Assembly: GCA_950295325.1 (NCBI GenBank)
Contig: OX485809.1
Span: 7,564,001 to 7,628,000, forward strand
DNA from: Polytrichum commune
Lineage: Eukaryota > Streptophyta > Polytrichopsida > Polytrichales > Polytrichaceae
DNA length: 64,000 nt
Reading direction: 5' to 3'
Shown here: in pieces, positions 34,109 through 46,559 of the stretch
Numbering within the stretch: position 1 is the stretch's first letter
Layout of the letters: every line of letters begins with the position of its first letter
Position numbers and translations under genes: made by a program
The notes under the pieces: generated by a model
Databases searched by the model: none
Told to the model about the DNA's origin: nothing
The model's input: the letters and a program-made list of their open reading frames with translations, nothing else

Positions 34109-37100
34109 TTGCATCTTTGTTCCTTCACGTTTGCTTTCTCTGCCTTCATGGCTTCCACCTCAATTCTTCCTCCCGTCTCTGAGATGGCCGACCTTCGTTC
34201 ACATGGCATCGGGGTCCCTATTATATTCCCCATTGGTGCACAAGGTATTGTTGTTGTCTCGGAGCTTCATCTTAGCATTAGGTTCTCTTTGAAAGCTAGT
34301 ACAATATGGGTAGAGCGTGAGATCTACCATCCTGATACTGGATTGCTCGTTCATACCTTCCATGAGACCTCCAAGGTAACTGACAATGGCAATGTAGTGT
34401 GGGAGCTTGGCGCGGGAAAGTATAGGGTTTGTGGCTGGCCAGATTCTCAGATGGGAGTGTCAACAGAAATCCTTCCTCCTCTTCGATCATCCACTGTTGC
34501 CTTTAGCACACCTCCGGTAATAAGCGTCAAGACCGAGCCTGGTGTAGACAACGTTATAGACTTGTCTGATTCTTCGAGTGAAGATGTACCAGTGCATAAG
34601 GTTGCTGTCCATGATTCCCCTCATTTGTTTCCCTTTGCATCCTACGTAACGCCTTCTCCATCTAGCTCTGTCCCTTCAACTCCTTCGGTCCCTACGTCTA
34701 AACCTCCTCAAACTATTGTTCAATGTCTTCGTCGTCTTGGCTCTATGCCCGGTAGTAAGAACGTCCTCAAGAAAATAGATTACGATAAAATCAAAATCCA
34801 AGAAGTTAATCACCTTCCCCCTCGTTTCGATGGCACCCAATTATTTGTCCTCCCTGCAGCAGAAGTCTCTTCATCTCAAACCAAGGCCAAGTCGTTGGAC
34901 GGCATGGACAAGCAATATGATGGCCATGTTTGGACTAAGACTCAAACCACCAACATTACAAACGACGTTGGCCTTGCATTTCGTTCCTCTACCTGTGTTG
35001 GCCATCTCCAATGCCAAAACCCGAGTTGTGATTACCTTCAACGCGCCCATCGTACCTCTAAGGTCAATGACACAGAATTTGAAGGTTTCACTAAAGATCC
35101 TTTCCCTCTCTCTGGCTTTGTGCCATCCGGATCTACTCTTGTCTACAGGATCTGTAAAGAGCCTCCCAAATGCATTGCACTATGCGAGGCCAAAATCTTC
35201 TACGTCCATGGGAAGGTGTCATCCCAAAGAGCCTGCATTCATCTCAGTTCTCATCAACATCTAGTGAAGGTTGGAGACTGCAGAGACAGTCGGAAGCGTA
35301 TCAATGCACTTCTTGAGGAGCACGTTGAACGTACGCCTCAAGCCACCCACAGCAAGATCGTCCTTGAAGCTAGCAAGGACATTGTTGGTGAGTTTCTCCT
35401 TTCTGGCGATAATGACACACACCGTCTCTTCTCTTTAAAAGAGCTTGAACCTGTTTTTGAGAGTTGTAGAGAGTTGAATTCCCCAAACCTTCGCTCTAAG
35501 GTTACCTCTTTCAAATATTTGCGGAGGTTTGGTGTTATGGATGGCATCGCAAAGCTCCGAGGCGTTAGCAATTGGGCCTACGTCCAACGGAACCAATTCC
35601 CAGGACAAGGTGACGATACAGACAAGGTGTTCGTCTTCAAGATGTCGGAGGTTGGTCCTGGAAGTGGAGTGGATTTGGTTCGTCGGATGCAACCGGGTGG
35701 GGACCTGGAGAACGCGTGGATGATGTCCGATCACGTGAAGTGGGTCAAAGGGTGGACCACCATGGCCGCTCATGTGTACGATGGGACTTATCAACGGGTC
35801 ATGACCATTTCATGTTGTGATTTCCAATCGGAGGATAAGGATGCCCAAGTTCTCTTCTGGCAGAACCTCAACCACGTCATGGCCCGACACGGTATCCCAC
35901 ATCCAAACTTTATAGGCTTCATGGCGGACAGTGCCCAAGCCAATTGGAATGTTGTTCGCATTGTGTATGGTTCAGGGGATCCCAAAGTTCCAATGGAGGG
36001 TCGTGAGCGCACTTGTTTTTTCCATTGGAAACAATCGCTCGAAAAACATACGAAATCGTATATAAAGCATGAGTTACAAGACCAACATAGACATCTTTGC
36101 CTTCAATATCGAAATGCGTCATCTATGGAAGAGGCTGAGACTAGGTACCTAGCTATCAAGGCTTGGTGGGCGTCATCGAATTGTACAAGTGAGGACGGTC
36201 TCAAGCATCTTCAGTTCTGGCTTGCTTTTTGGCACTTCCGCTACCTTCAATGGGGTGGTTTCATGGAACTGGTACATCTCCTTCATAATTCATTATTGGT
36301 TTTTCTTGGATTCGATTTCCTCTCTCTGTACATTTATATTAATACTTGATTTCTCCAATCAGGAAAAAGTTTTAACCCAAGACCAATTGGCCGAGATGCC
36401 GTCGTGCAATCTTGCGGAGTCCGTCCACAACAAGTGGCTTCAAGCCTCCGGCAACAAGGGTGGAGATCTATACGTGGCTACGGTTGACGACTACATTCGT
36501 GCCTTCTTACAAGTTGTTGCATACTACCAGTTCCTTAAAGGTGGAATTGGCGGAGATGGTCCAAGCAAAGAAGAACTAAAGCTCAGGGGTGCTCAACGTC
36601 GAGCTCAGCGTACTGGCGACCCCACAGTGTTGCAGAAGGTCTTGCTTGACATGTCCGGTGGGGAAGAATTTTGCACTCGCGATCCACACCTTGAGGGCGC
36701 CGAGGTGTTTGGATCGCAGAAGCGAAGACCGGACACTCCAATTGGTGATGATGGCGAGACCCACCGCCCCGATACCGTGAACTTCTCTCGCCCTCCCCCC
36801 GGTAAGCGTGTCACTCGATCTCAACCAGAAACACTACCCACTATCATTGAGGAGTCTTCCCCCTCTGTACAAGAGGTTCAAGTACCTTCATCTGCAGGAC
36901 TTGGTTTCCAGCGTGTCACTGCCGTGCAAGAAACCAAAGTAGATGTCTCTCTTTGGCATATTGCCCGCATACCCTATACGTCTAGGAAGTCTTGTTGGGC
37001 TAATCATGCGGGCACGAAGAAGAAGTGCATCGCAAGAATCGTCACTAATAATAAGAGCGTCCCTGCGCCGACCTACACCGGTATGTGGCATCATTACAAA

Positions 37101-37820
37101 CTCCAATCTATGAAGCGCACGGACTTTGTCTTTTGCCCAGACGACATTGAGCGTTGCGTGAAGAGCCCTCATCGGAACTGGATCATGCCGTTCTCTGCTG
37201 ATGACCAGAAGCCTCCTATTCCCCCAATCTGGCCCGTAAAAATTGGTACCAACCTCACCCGCTCGGAGATCTTCGCCCTTGAGAACGCAGGTTTTCAACT
37301 CCCACCAAAGGAGCGCATCACACCGACTCAACTCTTCACCAACTCTGCTCCCCCGCTGGATATGTCTGGAATCCGTGTTCCAGAAAACCCGGACATGATC
37401 CCTCCGACAAGATTGTCCAAGCTTGTTCGGCGATCCAGCAGCGCACCTTCGGCAAAGCAGAGGCAGATGGTGGCCTCTGCTGAAGCTATACATGGTACCG
37501 TTCTGAAGTTAACTATGATCCCTCAACCGGGATTTGGTTGCATTATCACACTGCAGTCCAAATCAAAACCCCAACCACCGATCTACCAAGTGACAGTGAG
37601 TTCTCTTCCAGAGTGCAACTGCGCATACTTCTTGGATATGATTTCCAAGTTCAGCCGCAAACGAAATTCTTATCTGAATTGTAAGCATTTGTATTACATT
37701 TTCATCAAGGTTTCTAATTTGGATGCGGAAGTGAATTTGTTCATTCACGCCCCGACATTTAGCTTCAACGAAGTCAAACTTATCCTCGAAGGGGGTCTTT
37801 TGACAAAATCTACTTCTTAG
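34109..37820 (+). CDS. Mutator-like (MULE) transposase, two exons
   Basis: Exon 1 (34109-36271) and exon 2 (36363-37820) join across a 91-nt phase-0 intron (GTACATCTCC...CTCCAATCAG), giving about 1206 residues. Alternative starts lie at 34148 (MASTSILPP) and 34181 (MADLRSHG). Features in order: VIDLSDSSSED (about residues 148-158), resembling a SUMO-interaction motif; HLQCQNPSCDYLQRAH (near 300), a Cys/His cluster like those N-terminal to many MULE cores; a DDE-type core with VYDGTYQRVMTIS (Asp near 556), GFMADSAQANWNVVR (Asp near 606) and CFFHWKQSLEKHTK (near 636); and a SWIM finger CNC...CKH (near 1138-1161) followed by FSFNEVKLILEGGLL. The frame is clean, so the copy may be functional. It catalyses cut-and-paste transposition in known families; activity here is untested. 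Confidence 0.85.
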
Positions 37821-37981
37821 GATTTATCTCAGCCTAGCAGTACTTTGGGCTATGATATATGTGTCCATTTCTGGACCTCTTGTGAAGCAATAATTGATTG
37901 ATATAATAAAGGTATAATCTCAATGATTATTTTTATTTGCTTCAAAATTTTGTATTACAATGCTTCCTATGTCTATCAACT

Positions 37982-38452
37982 CTATTTCCGTTTTACATAT
38001 TTCTTAGATGATTGCGAGGGAGGTGGACCCGGTCGAAGCAAATCCATATAAGAAACTGTCTTATCTCTCTTTCGATCCTTCAGCGGAAGATGATGCGGCG
38101 TCATTCCTCTCATCCGTTCGCGAAATGAAAGAGACTTCGAAGATTCCCCTTCCACCTTCACCTCCTCCTCCTCCGTTTCGTTCGATTTGTCTTCATCCAA
38201 ATCAGCATCCTTCTCCGACACATCTTCCTGCATTTTTTCTTTTTTCTTATATTGTTTTTGCTCCTCCTGCACCCTCCACCTCCATGCTTGTGTAGACTGC
38301 GAAAATGGAGTCAGTTCGTAGTCATCACTACTTCGATTTCCAGCAGCAAACTCAAATTCCGGCGATGAATTAAAGGGAATATGAGGATCTCCTAAACTTC
38401 TAATTTCTTTCTCCCATCCTAATCCAGCAAACATGTCTCTCTCATCTCCCAT
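37982..38452 (-). CDS. Antisense MULE-associated charged protein
   Basis: A 156-residue frame from ATG 38452 (MGDERDMFAGLGWEKEIR); the frame extends to 38473. The middle is strongly charged (KKKEKMQEDVSEKDADLDED, ETEEEEVKVEGE) and the end basic (SSKKYVKRK). It lies tail-to-tail with the transposase, 160 bp from its stop, and inside the MULE terminus at 38911. No family is recognised. It could be an accessory or captured gene; an intron or a longer N-terminus cannot be excluded. Confidence 0.5.
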   Translation of the reverse strand: MGDERDMFAGLGWEKEIRSLGDPHIPFNSSPEFEFAAGNRSSDDYELTPFSQSTQAWRWRVQEEQKQYKKKEKMQEDVSEKDADLDEDKSNETEEEEVKVEGESSKSLSFRERMRGMTPHHLPLKDRKRDKTVSYMDLLRPGPPPSQSSKKYVKRK

Positions 38453-38910
38453 TGTGTGCAACTGTATATACAATCATGTTGGGTATGAGTCCAATTTATA
38501 ATTTATTCGGCCACAAACAATAATTGCTAAAGTCCAAGCTATAGAATAGACTCACATATAAGACAAAGAAAAAAGTGATGAATAAAAACTAAGCAAGTTT
38601 ATTATTTTGATTCTTTTGTATTTTGATTGACTCATTCTTCAATTATACCAATCTCAAAAAATCCATTTTCATTGATTTTTTCTTGTAGTCATTCTTGGTT
38701 TTAATAATTCAACCACCTCATGGTTTCCAAACTTAATGAGACCATTTCAAATTCAGGGTTTTTATTTTATTTTATGACCTATACATCCCACGGAAATAGG
38801 TCCAATTTTTTTACTATTATTGTCAGATTCTGGTATATTCTTGGTATATTCTTGGCTATTTTGAAATATCCTAATTTTAGTATGACAAGTTTACTATTTT
38901 TATTTCCTCT

Positions 38911-38956
38911 ACGCTCTCCGCTCTCCAAATCTCCGCTCTCCGCTCTACGCTCACAT
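38911..38956. repeat. MULE terminal GAGCGGA repeats (right end)
   Basis: On the minus strand this reads TGTGAGCGTAGAGCGGAGAG followed by further GAGCGGA-type units. It matches 281-307 and 59523-59588. It lies 1.1 kb beyond the transposase stop, as expected for the element's 3' terminal inverted repeat. The paired left terminus was not found next to 32808, where satellite begins. Confidence 0.7.
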
Positions 38957-39193
38957 ACAAGTGTCGTCCTGCCGTGAGACTCTTGGCGTGTTACTCTTGT
39001 AGCGCCGGTTTGTTTTGAGTTATTTATGGTTTTAAGCTTCCGGCTACATGCTTAGAGTTATGTATGTCTTTTTGTAGGTCCTTAATCCTCTCAAATCTTC
39101 TTTAACTGCTTATTGTGCATGTATTATGGTGCCAATAATGGAAAGGTATCGAGAACCTTGGATTGTGTATATTAGTTCATGTAGCAAGGACTG

Positions 39194-40165
39194 TGTCGCC
39201 ACCCTTGCTAACCCCCTTAGCAATCTTGCCAATTTTCAATTCTAGCAAAGGTTACGAGCGCTAACCATTCGCATTCCGCCATGCTAATGGTTAGCTCCTC
39301 CTACCCCGGACCTTATAGTTCATAGGAGGGAACCAACCCTCCTACTTTGCTTTAGGGACTCACCCCTTAATCGGTAACCCATTCCTAGATGTGGACTTCC
39401 ATCCATGGAAGTCCAATCCCATGTTGATCATCGCGTTGCCGGAGCAACACTACAACAACCCGAACCATACTAGGCAACTATGGCCTCACATTGGGCCAAT
39501 GCCCATGGAGGCCGTGCCGTTCGGCCTCGGGTGGGTGAGGCCACACCACCTCACCCATATAAGCCTCTAGGACTCTACGCGGGGCCCCTACCCCACCGTC
39601 AACCAACCTCTTGTCTCTCTACCAAGAGTTGGGGCCAAGTGGACATTTTCCCTTAGCCGCTGGGCCTAGAAGCCCCCAGCAGCTTCAGACCATCATAACT
39701 TCCTTGTATGATGTCTGATTCCAGCAACCAACCACTCCATCTTCATCTACGCTTCACGTAGATGCCGATGGACTCCTCACTTGCCCCATTCGGGCAAGTG
39801 GTGAGGAAGTTATGCCTGTTTGAACCTTGGCAGTCCCGGGAATCACTCCCAGGCACTGCTGTAGCAGGGCGCTGTCCCGGGACAGCGCCCCACTCAAATG
39901 GCCATAACTCCTAGCTCACACCTCCGATTGAGGTGTTCTTGAGCATTCTAGAATCACTACGCCATGAGCTACGCATAGCTCATGGCCTTACCCTTGTGCC
40001 TCCTAGTCTTCGTGGATGGGAGGCGTTCCCAACGCCCGGGGACCTCATCCACACTAGGATCACTTGGGCCCTCTCACCAACGGCGCCACAAGTCCCGGGT
40101 GTCACTCCGGGGTCCCCCTTGTGCCCATGGTGTTTCGGGCACTCCTCATGGAGAGGTGCGCGACA
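39194..40165 (-). mobile_element. Solo LTR, chromovirus family
   Basis: A 972-bp LTR reads TGTCGCGCACC...GCGACA on the minus strand. The 5-bp duplication GACTG flanks it exactly (39189-39193 and 40166-40170). By shared variants (TGATTCCAGCAACC, CGGTAACCCATTCC) it groups with the nested LTR at 44433-45407 rather than with 40369-41344. Confidence 0.95.
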
Positions 40166-40368
40166 GACTGTGAATGTAGTGGGTTCTCTGCAACCCCAGG
40201 GTGTCGCAAAGGGTGTCGCAAAGGGTGACACACACGGCTTCACCACTTCTTGGCCAGGTAAGTAAGGTTGTTTAGCAGGTTTTTCACAACATGATTGTGT
40301 GGCCACGTTGTTTAGCAAGTATTTTTTCTTAATACACCTGATTTTGCGATTCAACGTCTCTACGTGTG

Positions 40369-41344
40369 TGTCGCAACCCTTGCTAGCCCCCCCTTGACCA
40401 TCTTGCCAATTTTCAATTCTAGCAAAGCTTACGAGTCGCTAACCCTTCGCATACCGCCATGCTAATGGTTAGCTCCTCTAACCCCGGACCATTAGTTCAT
40501 AGGAGGGGAACCAACCCTCCTACTTTGATTTCGGGACTCACCCCTTTAATCGGTAACCAAACCTTAGATGTGGACTTCCATCCATGGAAGTCCAATCTTA
40601 TGTTGATCATCGCGTTGCCGGAGCAACACTACAACAACCCGAAGCATACTAGGCAACTATGGCCTCACAATGGGCCAAAGCCCATGGAGGCCGTGCCGTT
40701 CGGCCTCGGGTGGGTGAGGTCACACCACCTCACCCATATAAGCCTCTAGGACTTCACGCGGGGCCCCTACCCCACCGTCAACCAACCTCTTGTCTCTCTA
40801 CCAAGAGTTGGGGCCAAGTGGACATTTTCCTTTAGCTGCTGGGCCTAGAACCCCCTAGCAGCTTCAGACCATCATAACTTCCTTGTATGATGTCTGATCA
40901 TAACAACCAACCACTCCATCTTCATCTACGCTTCACGTAGATGCCGATGGACTCCTCACTTGCCCCATTCGGACAAGTATTGAGGACGTTATGCCTGTTT
41001 GAACCTTGGCAGTCCCGGGAATCACTCCCAGGCACTGCTGTACCAGGGCGCTGTCCCGGGACAGCGCCCCACTCAAATGGCCATAACTCCTAGCTCACAC
41101 CTCCGATTGAGGTGTTCTTGAGCTTTCTAGAATCACCACGCCATGAGCTACGCATAGCTCATGGCCTTACCCTTGTGCCTCCTAGTCTTCGTGGGTGGGA
41201 GGCGTTCCCAACGCCCGGGGCCCTCACCCACACTAGGATCACTTGGGCCCTCTCACCAACGGCGCCACAAGTCCCGGGTGTCACTCCGGGGTCCCCCTTG
41301 TGCCCATGGTGTTTCGGGCACTCCTCATGGAGAGGTGCGCGACA
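40369..41344 (-). mobile_element. 3' LTR of the outer chromovirus
   Basis: 976 bp. It is preceded on the minus strand by the purine-rich tract GGTGGGGGTGAG. It carries several stem-loops, among them a 24-bp perfect palindrome at 41046-41069 built on GCGCTGTCCCGGGACAGCGC, and the 11-2-11 hairpin TGGACTTCCAT-CC-ATGGAAGTCCA near 40571. Confidence 0.95.
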
Positions 41345-42150
41345 CTCACCCCCACCAAACGGAGTCGATGCCCTCATCGACTATACTCGTAGTCGGCACA
41401 CCAATTCTCAAGTTGCCATCCTCTATGGTGCGGCATTGTATTTACCTTAGGACGCGACCCCCACAATGCATCTTCAAATTTGGCATAGTCCCAAAGGTGT
41501 CGTTCCTAGGTGGTCCGTTAGCGACCTTGGATCTCTCCTCCAAGGACCTAACCTACACTAGACCCACCTACTTTGGGACTCACTTGGGTTGCCCCTCCTT
41601 TGGGGCCTCCCCCGTTAGGCTCCACTAGCCTAACGTGACACATCTAGGCGAGACCTCAACGCTTCCACTAAGTTGTCTCGGTTGCAACTCCGAGATGGCT
41701 TTCCATTGTTAAGCCACGCCTCGATCGCACGGGGGTGATGGCAAGTCGCGCCCGACTCGGTTCCCACTTTGCTCTTTCGAGACATGGGTTCATGACTCCC
41801 ATGCGCCAACTCTCGTTAGCTCGCGGGTAGCACTTTTATGAGCACGCACCATCACCTTGTCCCCGCCCGGACAAGCCCACAATTAAGAAGTTTCTTGGTT
41901 TTATCCAAGGCCCCTCCAAGCCATGGCCCCCAATTACTCGGCTTACCCAACCTAGTTTGGCATATCTATTCCCCCTCTTCCATTAACCAAGCACAAGTAC
42001 AAGACTAGGACCTCATCTCATACTTTTCTCTTTGCACCACTAAAGTTTGGACTTTATTCCCTCAAGCCAAAGAACAAGTTCATGTTGTGGAGCAATTAGC
42101 CTCGAAGCTAAGTGTGCTACTAGCGTCTCTCCCCCACTAAAGGAGATTGA
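41345..42150 (-). other. 3' untranslated region of the outer chromovirus
   Basis: It begins at the purine-rich tract (minus strand ...TTGGTGGGGGTGAG directly at the LTR). Scattered plus-strand ORFs have no support. No domain is recognised up to the chromodomain stop near 42162. Confidence 0.6.
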
Positions 42151-42154
42151 TGTC

Positions 42155-42680
42155 CTCATCAATGCCTACGCTTCATTTTATTGGAATCCTTAGCCTTAGT
42201 TTCTTCAAAGTGCTTCACCAATTCATTGGTGTTCACCATGTCTCTTGCCGCCACCCAAGCGGTTTCTTTCTCATGGTATCCTCACCATTTCACCAAGTAC
42301 TCCTTTGTACATTTTCTTTCATTTTCACTTGGGCTTCCTACACTTGAGGATGCCCTCCTACCTCATGTTCCAAATGACCTCCACAAGGTCGGGACGTGGC
42401 CTAATCACTTGCTTGTGATCGGGCCACAAGGTGTCGTCCTAAAATGACTTTCGTAATGAGACATGAAATGTCGGATGCACTTTGATCTCGGGCGGTAATT
42501 AATTCCAACTTATACATGTCCTTGAACACTTGTTCCACCATGGAAAACGAAGCTCCAATTTTGGACATGAACTTTTGGAGTAAGGCCTTTGGGCAAGGTG
42601 AAGTTGTCCACATTCAACAACACCTTATTGGCCCACCTCATACTCCACTTCGCGTCTTCCGGCATTGATTTGCTCGACCA
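42155..42680 (-). pseudogene. Integrase C-terminus and chromodomain remnant
   Basis: On the minus strand the fragment reads REVEYE and then NVDNFTLPKGLTPK, FMSKIGASFSMVEQVFKDMY, LWP-type residues and, near 42305-42160, KEYLVKW-stop-GYHEKETAWVAARDM, followed by VNTNELVKHFEETK. The last part is a chromodomain with the residue after KW replaced by a TGA stop. The chromodomain places the family in the chromovirus clade of Ty3/Gypsy. Frame changes between segments make it non-functional. The junction to unrelated RNase H-start sequence near 42680 marks the inner end of the nested element. Confidence 0.8.
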
Positions 42681-45407
42681 CATCTTGTGAAGGGAACTTG
42701 CTCTTGAGCTTCCCGAGGGCTTGGTGACAAGGCTCATCCCACTCTTGGAATAGCCATTTCCTCAATAAGTCGAGTAAGGCCCTAGCAACCTTAAAACAAA
42801 TCTAGAATGAAGTGGTGGTAGTAGTTGGCTAGGCCAACCAATGACCTAAGCTTTTTTTTTTGAGTCAAGGACCAATTCTCCTCTTGGATTGCCTTGAAAT
42901 TCTTCATGTTTGTCCACCAACTTCCTTTGTCACCACATGCCTCAAGAACTCAATTTCTTCTTGAGCAAAGTTGCAATTCACTTCTTGGCGGTAACATTTT
43001 GAGCAACACATTGGTGAATACATCCTTGTATCTCACCAACATCCCACAAGTATGGTTTGGGGGAGGCCCATCTTTCCTAGCCTCCCCATGAGTTCCTTGG
43101 AGTTGCTTCAATTGAACCACGACCATTATGTTTACCATATTTCATTTGGTCCATTAATACCAAATTCAACTTGGGTCCTCCTACCATAGGAGTCCTTGTC
43201 AATTTGAACTTCAATTCTTTGCCATTATGACACATCATAATGCACCGCAAGCACACCGGCTTGCACCTCACATCTATCATGTGAGTTTCAAAGAAGGCGG
43301 CCTTCACAATGACATGCATTTCATCTATTTCACATGGTGTGAAATTTTGACAAAATTCCAATGTCCCACATTGAAAGGTTACATGCATCGCGGCCTCCTT
43401 TGTCTCATGCGGTTCGCCCTTTCCAAACCGCACCTTGGTGGGCTTCACCACTCTACCAATCGGCAAACCCCAACTCCCTTGTGAGCTTTGGGGTCATGAA
43501 AGAATGCCTTAACTCTTTGTCAACCCATGAGACAAGCCTCCCATTCATTTGAGCCTCAAGGTACAAAATACTTGGCCTCGGCTTAAGGCTACTAGCCTTG
43601 GCTACAAAGCCATCGTCTAACATTTGGTCCTCGGCAACACCATGAGTTTGGCTTGGTCCGCAAGGCCAACTTTTAACACTCCGTCCGTGGCACAAATATG
43701 ATCTAGCTTGGTACCACCAAGCCACCTTCTCACATTCCGTCCGCGGCACGAGCTAGCATGATTTGCCTTGGTATAATGGGCCAAACTACTTGTGCTCATT
43801 TCCTTGGGACCTCTTTCGGCTAAACCCACTTTGTGGTGATGTGCCGCCCAACTTCTTCTTAGGACCATCGGCTTCAATGCTCTTCAAACTTGATGGTCCC
43901 CACCATGTCCTCAAGAAGCCTTGGGGACTTAAACAAGGCATCCACCACCCGCTTTTAAAACCCCACCTAAAAGGATGCATTTCTTAGAAAGCTCGTCCGT
44001 TTTAGGTGTATCCTTCATTTGTGCGTTTGAATAGCGCACATAGGCCTTAAGAGGCCCCGGGTGCCTCATTAGCACCAAATTCATTCCAACATCAATACCT
44101 TCCAAGCATTTCGAATTGGAATTTCAATCCAACATTAATGCCCTCCAAGGTTTTGGGTGCTTTCGGTATTCTAGGCCCCAAATGTTTTTTGAGGTTTGCG
44201 GGAGCCCTTTTCAAAGCACTCCTCCATTTTCCTTACCAAATCCACCCTCATGCCCACCATTGTCATTAGAACCAATGGTATGGTCAAATTCCATTTACAC
44301 ATGATCTTTGTTCCAATTTGAGCCTCACAACCTTTTGGAAACCCCGGGCTCACCATAATAACCCTCAGGTTTGATAGCCATGTCTCCCTCAAAGTGCTAG
44401 CTCAAATACTGGAACCCTGCTCTGATACCAAGTGTCGCAACCCTTGCTAACCCCCCCTTGACAATCTTGCCAATTTTCCTTTCTAGCAAAGGTTACGAGT
44501 GCTAACCCTTCGCATACCGCCATGCTAATGGTTAGCTCCTCTTACCCCGGACCATATAGCTCATAGGAGGGAACCAACCCTCCTACTTTGCTTTCGGGAC
44601 TCACCCCTTAATCGGTAACCCATTCCTAGATGTGGACTTCTATCCATGGAAGTCCAATCCCATGTTGATCATCGCATTGCCGAAGCAACACTACAACAAC
44701 CCGAACCATACTAGGCAACTATGGCCTCACATTGGGCCAATGCCCATGGAGGCCGTGCCGTTTGGCCTCGGGTGGGTGAGGCCACACCACCTCACCCATA
44801 TAAGCCTCTAGGACTTCACGCGGGGCCCCTACCCCACCGTCAACCAACCTCTTGTCTCTCTACCAAGAGTTGGGGCCAAGTGGACATTTTCCCTTAGCCG
44901 CTGGGCCTAGAACCCCCCCAGCAGCTTCAGACCATCATAACTTCCTTGTATGATGTCTGATTCCAGCAACCAACCACTCCATCTTCATCTACGCTTCACG
45001 TAGATGCCGATGGACTCCTCACTTGCCCCATTCGGGCAAGTGGTGAGGAAGTTATGCCTGTTTGAACCTTGGCAGTCCCGGGAATCACTCCCAGGCACTG
45101 CTGTAGCAGGGCGCTGTCCCGGGACAGCGCCCCACTCAAATGGCCATAACTCCTAGCTCACACCTCGGATTGAGGTGTTCTTGAGCATTCTAGAATCACC
45201 ACGCCATGAACTACGCATAGCTCATGGCCTCACCCTCATGCCTCCTAGTCTTTGTGGGTGGGAGGCGTTCCCAACGCCCGGGGCCCTCACCCACACTAGG
45301 ATCACTTGGGCCCTCTCACCAACGGCGCCACAAGTCCCGGGTGTCACTCCGGGGTCCCCCTTGTGCCCATGGTGTTTCGGCCACTCCTCATGGAGAGGTG
45401 CACGACA
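42680..45407 (-). mobile_element. Nested chromovirus, 5' half only
   Basis: A 975-bp LTR (44433-45407), a primer-binding site (44410-44430, complement of TGGTATCAGAGC...), then decayed gag, protease-linker and the start of RNase H (LSPSPREAQEQVPF-like in a broken frame) lie on the minus strand. The rest, including its 3' LTR, is gone. Its LTR starts exactly after the integrase codon ADYV of the outer element. No matching target duplication survives because the other end is deleted. Part of the gag (43615-43800) repeats a unit of about 70 bp. Confidence 0.8.
44410..44430 (-). promoter_or_regulatory. Primer-binding site of the nested element
   Basis: The plus strand reads TGGAACCCTGC...GATACCA, the reverse complement of TGGTATCAGAGC..., two bases from the LTR edge. 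Confidence 0.93.
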
Positions 45408-45629
45408 CACATAGTCCGCCCAATCTCCTTGGTCCGCCCCCACCAAGTTCCTCAAGTATTGCTTCAAGACTCCATTCACATGCTCCGCTTTCCCATTCAT
45501 TTGGGAATGCAAGGCCGTGCTAAACCTTAGTTTCATTCCGACCTCCTTAGAGAAATGCATTGAAAATGCACTTGTGAACTTTGGATCTTGATCCCACACA
45601 ATCACTTGTGGCAACCCGTGATGCCTCAA
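45408..45629 (-). pseudogene. Integrase core fragment of the outer element
   Basis: 74 residues: MRHHGLPQVIVWDQDPKFTS, LRFSTALHSQMNGKAEHVNG, VLKQYLRNLVGADQGDWADYV. The DQDPKFTSAF Asp and the GKAEHVN Glu correspond to the second and third catalytic residues of the retroviral DDE integrase. The frame runs straight into the nested LTR at 45407, so the insertion point is exact. The upstream zinc-binding part and first Asp lie in broken frames to the right. Confidence 0.85.
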
Positions 45630-46559
45630 CCATCCTTTGAGAAAAGGCTATGCGGTCTCCAACGCGGTGGCGGTTCCCACAATCGGCACCATGTGTGCCA
45701 ACTTGGCAAACCGCTCTACCATCAACAAGATGGCATCATACCCATGTGACTCCGGCAAACTTGTGATCAAGTCCATGCACATACTATGCCATGGCGCCGA
45801 CGGGATAGGCAACGGTTGCAAGAAACCGCCTTGCTTTTGGTAAGAGGCTCAGTTCACTTGGCACTTTGATTCAAGCCTTCACAAAGTGGGCTATATCTTC
45901 CTTTATGCACCGCCAATGGTACCTCCATGATACCATTCTATGGCGATTTTTTCCTTTCTCCTCTAAGGCCGGCAATAGGACTATCAAATTCCTCCTTCAA
46001 AACCGATAGCCTCTACTTGCCTTGTGGCACATACACCCAACTTTGCTTGCACTTGAACAATCCGTCCACCAACTTAACCTCTTTGAGCACCTTGCTCTTG
46101 CGAAGCTCACCTAAAAGCTTTTGTGCTTTGGGGTAGTTAATTTATCCCTCCCGTATCTTGCATCACAAGTTTCCTTTGCTGGCACACATTAGCCACAAGG
46201 TTTGGATGGTTCTCATTGCTTGGAACTCTTCCCGTCTACTTAGCGCATCCGGCACCACATTTCCACGGTCCGGTTTGTGGACCAAATCCACCTTCGTAAG
46301 CGCCAAACTATCATGCCACCGCAATGAGTTGGCGCTCACTTGCGCTTGTATATGTTAAAATACTTTTAGGACACATTGTCCATGTAGACCTTTGCTTTGT
46401 GTGACCCCAAATAATGTCGCCACATCTTCAAGCAATGCACTACGGCAAAGAAATTCTTTGTCATGAGTTGGTTGTCTTCTTTGACAACCATCGAGCCTCA
46501 AGCCCCCATATGCAAAGGCCATCCATCTTACATTAACAATCCATCATTGGCAAAGTTAC
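45630..46559 (-). pseudogene. RNase H and integrase N-terminal region, degraded
   Basis: By position between the RNase H start and the integrase core this stretch should encode RNase H and the integrase zinc domain. Plus-strand phrases are the complements of typical Gypsy sequence, but no long clean frame remains. I could not place catalytic residues with confidence. Confidence 0.5.

Noticed and set aside
39933-41628. Repeated ORFs of 60-155 codons in the LTRs (also at 16660, 45175 and 49704)
   Set aside because: They recur in every LTR copy in both orientations, have no domain and change at LTR edges; GC-rich hairpins leave frames open.
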